From Tetrapyrgos nigripes (lineage: Eukaryota > Basidiomycota > Agaricomycetes > Agaricales > Campanellaceae), in the NCBI GenBank assembly GCA_013368315.1, contig JAACJM010000095.1:248001-312000 (forward strand): a stretch of 64,000 nt of DNA. Direction: 5' to 3'. The position numbers and the translations under genes were made by a program. Below, piece by piece: positions 11,391 to 21,990 of the stretch. Every line of letters starts with the position of its first letter. Positions within the stretch are counted from its first letter, which is position 1. The notes beneath the pieces are model-generated. The model was not told the origin of the DNA. It ran no database searches and saw only the letters and a list, made by a program, of their open reading frames with translations.

Positions 11391-12489
11391 GAGTGTATAG
11401 ACCAATTTTCTGGTGTCATCTCTGCTTCAAAGTATCAGAAATACACTTGGAGGGTAAAAACAGGTAGAAGACATGCCTGATATGCCATTTTCAGGTGGAA
11501 TCCCACTGAAATGGTATATAGTTCTCATGATAGTGATGTCGTCAGTGGTCTGACATCATGAACTTTTCTTTACCTTTTGTTGTGTCTTTAGGTCAGTAGA
11601 GGGTCTATAAGGTGGTCTGGAGGGAAAAGTGACTTGATTTGATGATTTGTAAGCAAGATTTTATCTTATCTCTTTCCTTTTTAGGGAGCGGGGGAGGTGG
11701 GAGGTCTGGCTGACCTTAAAACCCAAAAGGAACATCTAGTCCAGCCATAACTGTCTGCACACCTCTTGTGGCAGGTTTGCCATCTACTGCAGATATTGAA
11801 GTCATGAGCTTGTCCTCTCGCTGTAGTTTGGGTACAGGAACGTTCACGTAATGTATCACCACACTCTCCAAGATCCGAGTTGAAGAGAAAGAGCTGAAAT
11901 GTAATGGATATTATACTTCTGAAGATGGTACAATGGCATATATATTGATTTCTACCTCAACTTACCTCAGTATTGGTTCTGAGGACATTTTGCTGGTGTA
12001 AATCTTGTATGTCAAATACAAGCTGAAAGCCTTCAACAGTGATGCCATTGCTTCATACTAGGCCAAGTTATATGCACTGGGACTCCTTACTGTCATGGTA
12101 CTATATAGTACTCATAATAAAGACATTCAAGAAGACTGTAAGCTCTCACATCACTTTTGAAACACAATCAGTGCAGTGATCAAACCTCTCATATAACATT
12201 GGGTGACTTTGACAGAGCCTTGCATATTGTACTCGATAGTTCACAGAAATACTTACTAAGGTCCAAAAAAAGCTCACCTGAGGACGCACAGGTATAAATA
12301 AAAAGTATTCATTTTCATAAGAGACTACAGAAATTTCAGGTATTCCTTATAAACATTTGTGCAGGAGAAAAAAGTAATTCACAGTAAAATTTCATTTTTG
12401 AAGATTTTTAAAAGAGACAATTCCATCATACATCCAGAGAATATAATCGCCTTTCAGATATGAACTTACAGTCAAAATACTACAGTAAA
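11391..12489. other. Intergenic DNA with stub of the companion unit
   Basis: From about 11764 to 12000 the sequence matches the first two exons' region of the repeated companion unit (compare 23180-23405), including GAAGATGGTACAATGGCATA and the CTTACCTCAG splice context. From 12000 to 12489 it matches the DNA downstream of the other two NLR genes. 11391-11760 shows nothing recognisable. Confidence 0.5.
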
Positions 12490-15400
12490 CTACATATTCC
12501 AGAAGAGTGGACAGTAGATCTGATGGTCTGCTGGTTCATTGTCCATAAGTGGAAAGGGAATTTTAGGGTCCTTTTGAAAGATAGTGAAAATAGGATCAAT
12601 TGGAGTTGCTCCTCTCTGTATCAAGAGATCAAATATTTTCTCTTTGCCTTTAATGGCAGCAGCTTGAAGTGCACTTTCATATTTCCCACCTTGGGAATTG
12701 ATATCTGCTCCATTATCAAGTAGTACTTCTACCAATTTGACATAGTCATAATCAGAATCAAATGCTGAAATTGAAGCTGCTTGGAGAGCAGTGCCATATT
12801 TGCCTCCTTCAATATTGATATCTGCTCCCTTCTCAAGCAGAAACTTGACTATGTCTACTTCTCCTCCATATGAAGCACCCTGGAGTGCATTGCCATATCT
12901 ACCACCCTGGGCATTGACATCTGCCCCATTCTCAAGCAGAAGCTTGACTATGTCTACACCTCCTTCAAATGAAGCAACCTGGAGTGCATTGCCATATTTT
13001 CCACCCTGAGCATTGACATCTGCCCCATTCTCAAGCAGAAGCTTGACTATGTCTACCCTTCCTATATATGAAGCAGCCTGGAGTGCATTGCCATATTCAC
13101 CACCCTGAGCATTGACATCTCCCCCATTCTGAAGCAGAAGCTTGAGTATGTCTACTTCTCTTACATATGAAGCAGCGTGGAGTGCATTGCCATATACTCC
13201 ACCCTGAGCATTGACATCTGCCCCATTCTCAAGCAGAAGCTTGACTATGTCTACTTCTCCTTCACATGAAGCAGCCTGGAGTGCATTGCCATATGCTCCA
13301 CATTGAGCATTGATATCTGCCCCATTCTCAAGCAGAAGCTTGACTATGTCTACATTTCCTCTCTGTGAAGCAGCATTGAGTGTATTGCCATATTCACCAC
13401 CCTGAGCATTGACATCTGCCCCATTCTCAAGCAGAAGCTTGACAATGTCTACATATCCTCGATATGAAGCAGCCTGGAGTGCACTACCATATTGACCACC
13501 CTGAGCACTGACACCTGCCCCATTCTCAAGCAGAAGCTTGACAATGTCTACATATCCTCGATATGAACAAGCCTGGAGTGCACTACCATAGTGACCACCC
13601 TGAGCATTGACATCTGCCCCATTCTCAAGCAGAAGCTTAATTATGTCTACACCTCCTCCATATGGGATAGAAGCAGCCTGGAGTGCATTGCCATATTCAC
13701 CACCCTGAGTATTGACATCAGCCCCATTCTCAAGCAGAAGCTTGACGATGTCTACATATCCTCGATATGAAGCAGCCTGGAGTGCACTACCATATTGACC
13801 ACCCTGAGCATTGACATCTGCCCCATTCTCAAGCAGAAGCTTGACTATGTCTACATTGCCCTCCCATGAGGCAGCCTGGAGTGCAGTGCCATATTGACCA
13901 CCCTGAGCATTGACATCTTCCGCATTCTTTATCATTAATGATATCATATTAGGCAGATTAACCATGCTGGCATAATAAAATGGCAGAGCAGACCCTGCAG
14001 TAGCCTTAGCAGAATAATGTGTCATGTTCATTAATGACAAGCAGGATGTATTTGTATCTGTGAGCAAATGTAAACTCAAACTATTGACTGGATCTCCCAA
14101 TGGTTGTAAATTTCTGACATGTCCTGTCCATCTCCTCGCAGCATAATATGCTAAAGGAAACAATTCCCAGTTTATATGTCCATATTTTCCACAAACCACT
14201 AGATAGATTAAACAACATTGAGCAATGAATTCATGTGCCAGCTGATCATTGATTTGAAAAAGCTTGGCTGAACTTTCTTTGATTTCTTCTGAAACAATAT
14301 ACTCCTTCACTGATGGATGTCCTAGTTGTAGGATATCTTGTTGACCACCCCAGCGAGTCACTTGTTGGACCACAACTAATGTTGAGCTGATAATGCTGCA
14401 CAACTCATATCCCTGTATGGGCTCTGGATCATCTAAACTTTGTTGCTCAAAATCAATGCGCAATATTTCTGCCAGCATTTCCATAGTCAACTCATCATTT
14501 CCAAATAAAAGCCATTTCAATATGGCCTGTGCATCTTCTTTATGCTCTTTTTTGATAGCATTCAATGCCTGCTCATAAGTTTCCTCCAAAGTTTTTGGTA
14601 GACTTTTCAGGGCTTTCCTGATTGCTCGCCATGATCCTAACTGCTGGAAATATTGAATTTGGCAATCTACCCATCGAATTCTTTATGGTATTAGTCTCTA
14701 AACAAATTGAATCAGAAAAATAATACTTACTGTCCATGGGAACCATGCAACAGGGCCTCTGTTACTTCACCACTGATCTTCACAAATAACTCCCTGGCTT
14801 GAAGAGATTTTTGGATATATATCTCTATATCTCCCTCTACAACTTCTTCATTGAGAGATATCTTGTAGGTACCAATATTCATACCAATATGATTAACAGG
14901 ATATCTGCAGCTGACAAATATATGAATTCTTGCACCTAGTCCAAGGAGCTCTTGGATAAATTCTGTAACGTAATGCTGGTCTTGAATTTGACATTCATCA
15001 AACGCATCCATAAAGATGTATATAGATGAAGATCCCTGCTTTAACAGGCCCAACAATGTAGACTTCATTGCATCAGCTGGCATTTGATCCCTTCCTGAGT
15101 TGTATCTCTCATACAGAGATTTCAGCTGAGCTGAATTCAATTGAAGGCCTGTATCCAGCATAAGAGAAGCAAGTATTCCTCTATAGGTCATCTTGGCCTT
15201 GCTCTGATCTCGAGTATCAAAATAAAAGTAGGGGACATTGTGATTCTCAGCCTTAAGACTGCCAATGGCTTTGGTGCTAAAGAATTTAAAGTTAATGGTC
15301 ATAGGATTTCCTTTTCGAAGTCAGAATACTTACAGCAGGAAAGTCTTTCCAGAACCAGCTACAACAGATCTCAGTCAGGGAATTGGTCTACATTAAATCA

Positions 15401-15943
15401 AGTCAAGCCTACCTTTGCCTTGAAGCCAGAGCAGGCCTCCTTTTTGTTTCCATTCAACAAATTTGGAGTCTTTGAGGAGCCACTCTCCAGTGCCTTCTGT
15501 TATTTTGTCATAAGCAGCAATGAAATTGCTAGATGGATTAGGAGCGTTGATCCATGACTGAATTGCTGGACCTTTAAGATAAGTAAAAGATATCTCAGAC
15601 TGCGTTCAATTGACTCGTTGAGTAAACCTTACTGTCATTGGCATTGCGCATGATCTGGTTTATGTTGATGTTTCCTCCTGCAAATAACATGAATATGGAT
15701 AGAGACAATTTTGTCAGATCAGAGAGCATGCTTACCTGCTTGAATAGTGGCATTGGAAAAATCTCTGTAGACATTGTGGGAGTCGACAGTCTGACTATTG
15801 TCAATATTGAATGCCTGGTACTGATTCCCGTGGACATTGAGAATATTGAGGCTATTTCCTCCTGTCATAATACTCTGACCGTCTGAAAAAGAGTAAGCAA
15901 CAAATGATTTGCTAACAGGTTATCAGCACATACCTGGTTCCAT
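12490..15943 (-). CDS. NLR1: NACHT-ankyrin NOD-like receptor
   Basis: Cytosolic STAND-type receptor of the fungal NLR class. Predicted exons: 15943-15934, 15882-15736, 15677-15633, 15571-15413, 15358-15334, 15276-14731, 14680-12490. Introns are 50-61 bp and phases agree throughout, giving 1040 aa. An in-frame TAA just upstream fixes the Met. Order: Asn/Gln-rich motif NVHGNQYQAFNIDNSQTV (residues 19-36); a W-I-N-A-P-N...G-T-G-E-W-L-L pre-NACHT segment; Walker A GKAGSGKT (about 119-126); Walker B IYIFMDAFDEC in the 546-nt exon; a winged-helix part with LPKTLEETYEQAL; HPSVKEYI; then 13 ankyrin repeats from about residue 570. In this family ligand binding to the repeats triggers NACHT oligomerisation and N-terminal signalling; the ligand is unknown. 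Its NACHT differs clearly from those of NLR2 and NLR3, which agree with each other. Confidence 0.93.
12620..13915 (-). repeat. Ankyrin-coding 99-bp repeat array of NLR1, 13 units
   Basis: Thirteen 33-codon units of pattern G-G-x-Y-G-N-A-L-Q-A-A-S-x-x-x-x-V-D-I-V-K-L-L-L-E-N-G-A-D-V-N-A-Q, most nearly identical at DNA level. Variation concentrates at residue 3 (Q, E, H, A, V, K, R) and residues 13-16 (YRGY, CEGE, YVRE, YIGR, FEGG, YGGE). YRGY occurs three times (units 2, 4, 5). Unit 3 carries two extra residues; unit 12 has an insertion. Confidence 0.92.
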
Positions 15944-15959
15944 TGCTTTCTTTTATTGC

Positions 15960-16290
15960 AGCTCAAATGTTCGTTGGTGCGCAAGCAGTTTGGAAAGTGT
16001 CTAAAGTCACATGAATGTTTATGAAGCATAATGCATCATAAGGTCTTGCGAGAGACCTGCTGACCTTGATGTAATACAGTCTGGACGCTAGATAAGATCT
16101 TTCAGCACGATGTATAGCTTAGTCTTTAGCGCTCGATGGGGTAGTTGATGGCAAAGTGTGAGAAGTTTTGGAAAGTGTCTAAAGTCATATGAGCCTTCAT
16201 AAGAAGCGTAACAAAACATCAAAGTTAATGTTTTGCGAAAGACGAGGTGACCTATGTTGATATGATTAAGAGCTACCGTGCACAGCGTGC
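15960..16290 (-). promoter_or_regulatory. NLR1 upstream region: two ~170-bp direct repeats with palindrome
   Basis: Two imperfect copies (about 15989-16120 and 16164-16280) share AAGTGTCTAAAGTCA.ATGA followed about 40 bp later by a palindromic block. The first copy has AGGTCTTGCGAGAGACCT at 16041-16058. The same two-copy arrangement precedes NLR2 and NLR3. A promoter role is inferred from position and conservation only. Confidence 0.5.
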
Positions 16291-16301
16291 AAGAAATAGT
16301 C

Positions 16302-18029
16302 TAGGGCTCCTATCGGATCGGATTGTGTTGGATTCGGATGCCATCCGCTCGGATGGGTGGTCTGCAAATCCCAATCCGCATCCGCCAGATGGTATCCGAG
16401 CATCCGACGGATGATCGCTGGATGAGTTCTGCTTCCCTTATATAGTATATCTACAATCACATGACATACAGATAAGATAAACAACATGGTGGCGGCTAGG
16501 GCTCGCCACCGTTACCGTACACGGTTACGACCATGCTTTTGACGGTTATACACGGTCACGGTCTGACCGTAACCGTACCGTATGATGCTGAAGTCATGAT
16601 GCCGACGGCACGGTTACGGGTCGTAACCGTGGCGTAAACGGTATCGATGGTCAATGAGAAATGCGAGATTTAATTTGAGTAGGAAAATATGTAGCAAACA
16701 AATGTATCTATCTATCTAATGGAATTGAAATCGTAAGTATCAATCATCGCCCAGAACCTCTGTGATAGCAATCCTTGCCATCTTAAGCTGAGCTTTGACA
16801 ACCATCAAGGCTTGAATAGTATCTGCTTTAAGACTCGAACGACGTAAATCAATTCCATCACTCACCAAACAGCAGCATTAGAAAAGAGTAGTACACAAAA
16901 AGATAAACACCGGAGTATGCTATCATCGACAGGCTGGACTGGCTTGAGTTTATTGTCAATAGAAATGCCGGTGAAGCCCATTGTGTGACAGAAAGACCAG
17001 TTCCGAGTAAAAGGATTAGGGAAAGGATTGGCAGGACGTTGTAGAAAAGCCAGTGATCGATATTGTTGATAATAGAAGATGCCGAGGGGTCTTTGCGAAA
17101 GCACCCTCGGGTGAGCTTTTTTGACGAGTGAATGACAGAGGCTGCCATCCCAAACTGTGAGTGAATGAGCGAAGGATTTCAGCCAGCTTTTTATACCTCA
17201 CGGAAGGAAGCGAGATCTTGGAAATTTTCAGGAGCTCTATGTTGAAGAGATGTCGACAATTCTGTTGCTGAGGCCAAGGTGGTTGACTGAGGTTTTGGAG
17301 CTGCGGCATATGGAAAGTACTTGGTTTTATTCAAAAATAATGAGCCGCAATATCCAGCTAGACAACGCGCCACCGTTCCATGCATTATACCTGCAGGGGT
17401 AGAGATGGTGGTGGTTACAGAGTCAAAAAGCATATTCATGACCGTATTACGACGTGTACGGCCGTTTACGGCACGGACTTTGACGGGTATCACCGTGCCG
17501 TCTAGTGGTCATCCAGGACTTGACACGGTACGGTAACGGGTGCCGTTCAACGGTAACCGTCAACCGTGCCTGCACGGTAACGGTGGCGAGCCCTAGTGGC
17601 GGCCAAGGAATGCAAAAGAGTAACAGAAAATAAACCAAGGATATGATCTGGAGAGAAAAGATAATAAATTAAAGAATAGAAAAGTATGTGTCTAGGTTTC
17701 AGACCCGACACCGCGCCTTCAATATTGGAGCGCCAGCGTTCACGAAACACTCAAACCAGTCAGCGTTATGAAGGATTAATGCTGTCTGTTGAAGCCATAC
17801 ATACTACTGGTTGCGGCCATTATTTATTTTTGTGTATTTCTCTACTCGGTAATAGTACTATATAGTATTTCTGAAACTTCCAGTCTTGGGCTTTCCATCC
17901 GCAGATTACCGTCGGATTGGTTGGATGCTATCCGTCGGATGGAGGAGGAGGAGGAGCACCATCCACATCCGAATCCGAAGCAGCAATCGCTCGGATGGCG
18001 CCGGATCATCCGATCCGCTAGGAGCCCTA
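16302..18029. mobile_element. hAT-like element (outer), interrupted
   Basis: The left end TAGGGCTCCTATCGGATCGG pairs with the inverted right end ATCCGATCCGCTAGGAGCCC-TA. Subterminal DNA at both ends is rich in CGGATG/CATCCG motifs. Flanks carry a similar but offset octamer (AGAAATAG two bases before the left end, AGAAATAC directly after the right end), so the target duplication is imperfect. Removing the inner element leaves about 620 bp, too small for a transposase; non-autonomous. Confidence 0.65.
16497..17595. mobile_element. hAT-type element (inner), nested
   Basis: The ends TAGGGCTCGCCACCGTTACC and its inverted counterpart are flanked by a perfect 8-bp duplication GTGGCGGC (16489-16496 and 17596-17603). 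Subterminal ACGGTTACGG/CCGTAACCGT motifs are dense on both sides. Length 1099 bp. Minus-strand frames inside (e.g. 17148-16858, 17493-17191) show no recognisable transposase. It is inserted inside the outer element 16302-18029. Confidence 0.85.
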
Positions 18030-18470
18030 AGAAATACCCAAGACCAACAAGACCCATAATCCCTTTTCCAAACTGACTCCGTCCTTGATGGACATTGGAT
18101 GGACAGCTCGAGCACATGCACAACCAGAAAATCATTTGACCCTTATCCGTTGCAGGAAGTCCTTCTATGGTCTGGAATTTCCACACGATGTCGGCTTTGG
18201 TGTGGGGGATACGATGTCGCACGAAATGATAGTCCAGACATAGAAGTGGGATCCGGCGAGGTGAGCATTTTTTTAAAATTCATCTCCTCATCGTCATCTT
18301 TCAGACTCTACAGTGCCTTCTCAGTCACACCTTGGAAACTCCGATGACAAGATACAATACGAAATCTACATTCAGGGGTGTTCAGGGTCTCTTCTCCTTC
18401 TACGTGGACATGGGCACTAGCATCCTCTGCTTAACGACACCAAATCCTCGGTGATAATACTCATAAGTGC
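18030..18470. other. Segment with no recognised gene
   Basis: Plus frame 18099-18347 and minus frame 18222-17842 overlap here; neither has a recognisable domain, and the minus one runs into the outer hAT end. I see nothing firm. The repeated companion segment begins near 18474. Confidence 0.3.
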
Positions 18471-18473
18471 CGA

Positions 18474-18560
18474 AGAAGGAAATAAAAAGTAGGACTTGAA
18501 CCTCACTTCTCTACTACTGATAATATCCGCAGCGCATTAACCACATATCCTATCTGTCCT
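18474..18560 (-). tRNA. tRNA-like sequence, probably pseudo-tRNA or SINE head
   Basis: On the minus strand an A-box-like GTGGTTAATGCGC (18544-18532) is followed about 30-40 bp later by a B-box-like GGTTCAAGTCCT (18502-18491). This is the arrangement of an RNA polymerase III internal promoter. I could not build a clean cloverleaf and the T stem is imperfect, so I do not assign an anticodon. A second copy lies at 51455-51545. Confidence 0.3.
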
Positions 18561-19860
18561 GTCTTACCAGTAGTTTTTCTAGTAGACCCTCTTCTCCGTA
18601 TTCTATCCAACCACCGTCACCGTCATATCGTTGTGGAGATGACACTCCACCCAATTGCCTTTGCCGTGCATATTCCCCTTATTGAACTTATTCCTTTAGT
18701 CTCTGTTTTGCTGTAGGTGTATCATATCATGGTCTTTAACAATCTTCTCCATCGGCCTCGCTTTTCTATGGCTAGACTAGACATGACGATTGCGTGTACG
18801 TGGGTAGGTAGCACACTTATTAGAGCCCACTTTTCATCGGGTCCATACGTTTATTGAACTGAGCGCCAAGGTCTGAGTGTGTGCCAAATTCGTCCTTCAA
18901 TCTGCATAGTCAAACAAAAGTACTGCTGTCAAAAAGTTTTTGCCTTACCATTGCACTCAATCTTAGTTGCTCGCAGGGCTATCCCCAAAATTTTCGCCAT
19001 CTGCATACTTATACTATTTGCATCGCAAATCTTATCGCCAATATAGTTCGATCTACAGTGCGCGATGGATATTCAGAGCCGAAGCTGAATTTGTAGTCTT
19101 ATGTCTTTTGATTGACATCCACGAGCTTTTTCGGCGAGCTTCTATTACTTATTCCATTTGTATGAACTATTGTATCAATCTTTCTCGGAACCATCGTAGT
19201 CTCTTCAAAATGCATTGAAACAAATACTACTAGCCTACTACTACCATATCTTACAAGCAAATCGCAAACTGTCTTCTGGTCCCAATCACGGTACCACTTA
19301 CCCTTGCGATATCAGCCAAACTTAAACAATCCGACAAAACGACGAAACATTTGGCCATCTGACGTTAACCCTAAAATTTCTGCTAATCTACATCAAAAGG
19401 ACTTTCAAGGAAGACCATTTCCGTTCCATTCGCGCAAGTAGATCGAAATCTTCGTCTTCCCATGTATACAGTATGCAGCTTCCGAGTCTCAGAATTCTGA
19501 ACAGGTGAATAAGTAGAAGAAAAGAGAATACATAGCGTCAAGTGATAAAATGAAAACCCAAAACCAAAAGAACAGAGAAGACTCGAGAGAAGATAGACTC
19601 GAGAGAGACTATCACAATCCCACGTACGAAAGCGAAAACTGAAAAGCAAAAACAAAAACACAAAGAAACTTGAAACGTAAGAACCAAGTATGAACTCTGA
19701 AGTATCGATAACCCGGTACTACTTAACAACATCTGGCAGAATGAAGACAAGCTTGACCACACCAAGGAAAAAAGCAACGAAAAGAGGAAAATCTCAACCC
19801 CCCAGAACGATAAACAATCACTCACCTATACTTAACACCTTGGTCCCGGTTCTGCACCAG
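18561..19860. other. Duplicated non-coding DNA downstream of oxoprolinase pseudogene
   Basis: Matches 51545-52780 throughout with small indels. No coding frame is conserved between the two copies. It may hold the decayed 3' part of the oxoprolinase-like gene, but I recognise no motif here. Confidence 0.35.
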
Positions 19861-21990
19861 CACCTGCACTCTCAGCCCCCGCTCTAAACAGTCCATTAAC
19901 GAATGCGAGACAGGATCCCCCCCCTCCCTCGCCCATGCAGCGACAGTGTTGATGTTCGTTTGAAAAGACTTTTTTTCGAGGGCTGAGTCGTGTTTTTGTT
20001 TTTGTTGTTGAGGAGCAAGGACTGTGGGTTGGGGGGGAGATGAGAATTGGATGTTGGACAGAAGAAAAGGAAGAGAACGGAAAGGGATGTGAAAAGTGTT
20101 GGTGGTGAGGAAAGGGGGGGGGGAAGGGGGAGAAGGGGGGAAGGGGGAGAAGGGGGAAGGGGGAGAAGGGGGGAAGGGGTGGGTGATGTGGGTAGTGTGG
20201 TGAGCGGAGAGAAGGAGAATGAGGGAAAGGAGGAGTGTATTACCCAGGCTAAGACCAGAATTTGATATGCCGGGGGTCTAGTAGACAACCCGATGTACGT
20301 AGTATGTAAGCTAATAGTACAAAAGAAGCAGCGTCAGCATCAGCAGATGCATTATATCCACAACGTCTAACTAGGAACGCCAACGGAAACGAAAATGAAA
20401 ACGGGAACGAGAATGAGAGCGAGGAAGAGAAAGAGAAGGAAAGCTGACTTGACAAATGAGACCAAAATGGGAGCAAGGGGTACGTGGGTGACCCCAGGCG
20501 AGGAAAAAGAGAAAAGGAAAAAAATCAATCGAAAATCGAAAACCGAAAACTGAAACCAAGAATCCAAAACCCACCCGTATCGTAAACCAAGCCGTCATAA
20601 TCTCATACACCAGCTCAAGTCTTCCTGTGTAGCGGGATAGGTTGAGGTGCCTCCTACGTCTATGCTGCCAGTGTCTACATCAGAATTATCGTATGCGCAT
20701 TGCGGTGTGCACATTGCGTTACTGTGAGGGTGAGAGGCGGGGAACGGGGGAATGAGGAGAGAGGATGAGGATGAAGGGAGGGACGAAAGGACGAAAAGAA
20801 TGAGGAAACGGGTCAGAATCATGACGCCGACAAAGATACAGCAAAGACGACTTGACTCACCCAATTACCGGCATCGCCTTCCCCTCTTTTCTCTCGTAAC
20901 ACATCAACGCATACCCAACCCCAACCCCGTAGTCCTATTCAGTATACTCTTCAACCTGCTAAATCAGTCTGTGTCGACCAAGCCTCCGTTGGGGACATAA
21001 ATTCTACCCGAGGTTTTCTCGTCCCTTCTTTCTCTCTTTTATCCCCCGCCAGTTGACTTGGATCCCGATGACGACGAAGCGGAAGACGTAAAAGTCCGAG
21101 ACCCTTTGCATGAATGAGCATCAAAACCAGAGAGGAAATCGTCTAAGTATTGATGGAGGATGGGTGTGAGATCTGCGTTGGCAGTACAGCCGATGCCTCG
21201 AGGGACGAGTTTGGTCATGGAGACTAGCTTTGCGTTTCAGGATACCTGTTAAACTATATAAGCAGGATACAAAGCAGAATGAACCACATCGTACCCACCT
21301 GTATAAATCCCACTTCTCTTGCAATAGATGCAACGGGTCTCTCGTGCTGGGGTTATGTGTAGAAGTGCGCAAAGACGATGGCAAGGGAGCGGTAGCCTGA
21401 GGAGTGGAGGTGTTGGGGGGTTTGTTTGATGCCGGGTGGGTCTGGAATTTAAAGGTGTTAAGCGATGCAAGGAGACGGAGGACTGAAGGGAACGAAAGGA
21501 AAGAAAGAACAAGACAGAAAGAAGGGAAGAATCAACGGGGGGAAAAGGGGGGAGAATGACCCACCGTGCTTCCGAATAGCCCTCACCACCTCCCAACCAC
21601 ACCTCTTACTACCTCCCCCGGACGCTCTGCATACCCAACCACATCTCATCCTTTACCTGTATACCCCTTCTTCACTCTTCCATTCCCATCCTCACCAGGA
21701 CCGTCCTCGAAAACCACCTAATGTTCCTCCGCCGCCGGATCACTCGTATACCCAACCAGCGTTACTCTTTCGGCTACGATTTTGGGACGGGATTGGTTAT
21801 TTATGAGAGCCACGGATGATGAGAAGGAGTGACGGGGGCATTTGGGCTTGAGGAGGGCGTTGGTGGCGATGGTTGTTGAGAGGCGGATAGTCTGGAAGGG
21901 GAATACTCAACCTCTCCCCCTCTCTAAATCCATCACCCACCACCACGACTTAAAGGCCCTCCAACGCCCTACACCGCCAACACTTTCGTA
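19861..21990 (-). pseudogene. 5-oxoprolinase-like pseudogene, copy in unit 2
   Basis: The intact family (ATP-dependent 5-oxoprolinase of the gamma-glutamyl cycle; hydantoinase/oxoprolinase superfamily) cleaves 5-oxo-L-proline to glutamate in the cytosol. Read right to left, pieces in several frames match it in order: STTIATNALLKPK (~21880-21840); INNQSRPKI then ERVTLVGYTSDP; GYRSLAIVFAH and REVGFTQ-type sequence (~21400-21300); RG-GCTADA (~21190); EFMSP-GGLVD; VGGTST (~20650); LELVYEIMTA (~20610); NINTVAA and GGSCLAFVNGLF with ESAGA (~19950-19880). A deletion between RPKI and ERVTLV, a TAG after AEEH and several frameshifts disable it. A G-rich minisatellite lies in an intron-like gap. The same lesions recur in the other copies. 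Confidence 0.75.
20105..20180. repeat. G-rich minisatellite
   Basis: Runs of GGGGGAGAAGGGGG-type units, about 75 bp. The paralogous site at 53023-53058 has a much shorter array. Runs of four or more G on the plus strand could form G-quadruplexes. Confidence 0.8.

Noticed and set aside
12460..13009. Plus-strand ORFs opposite the NLR ankyrin exons (also 23945-24145, 34685-34885, 14393-14578)
   Set aside because: They are antisense shadows of the repeat-coding exons; they recur only because the coding strand is conserved.
12620..13915. 99-bp repeat array considered as a CRISPR or satellite array
   Set aside because: Units are contiguous, in frame and code for ankyrin repeats; there are no spacers.
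19690..20610. Long low-complexity minus ORFs (Pro/Ser/Phe-rich) around 19.4-20.6 kb and 53.1-53.5 kb
   Set aside because: They read through purine/pyrimidine-rich introns and a G-rich minisatellite of the oxoprolinase relic; the real motifs are in other frames.
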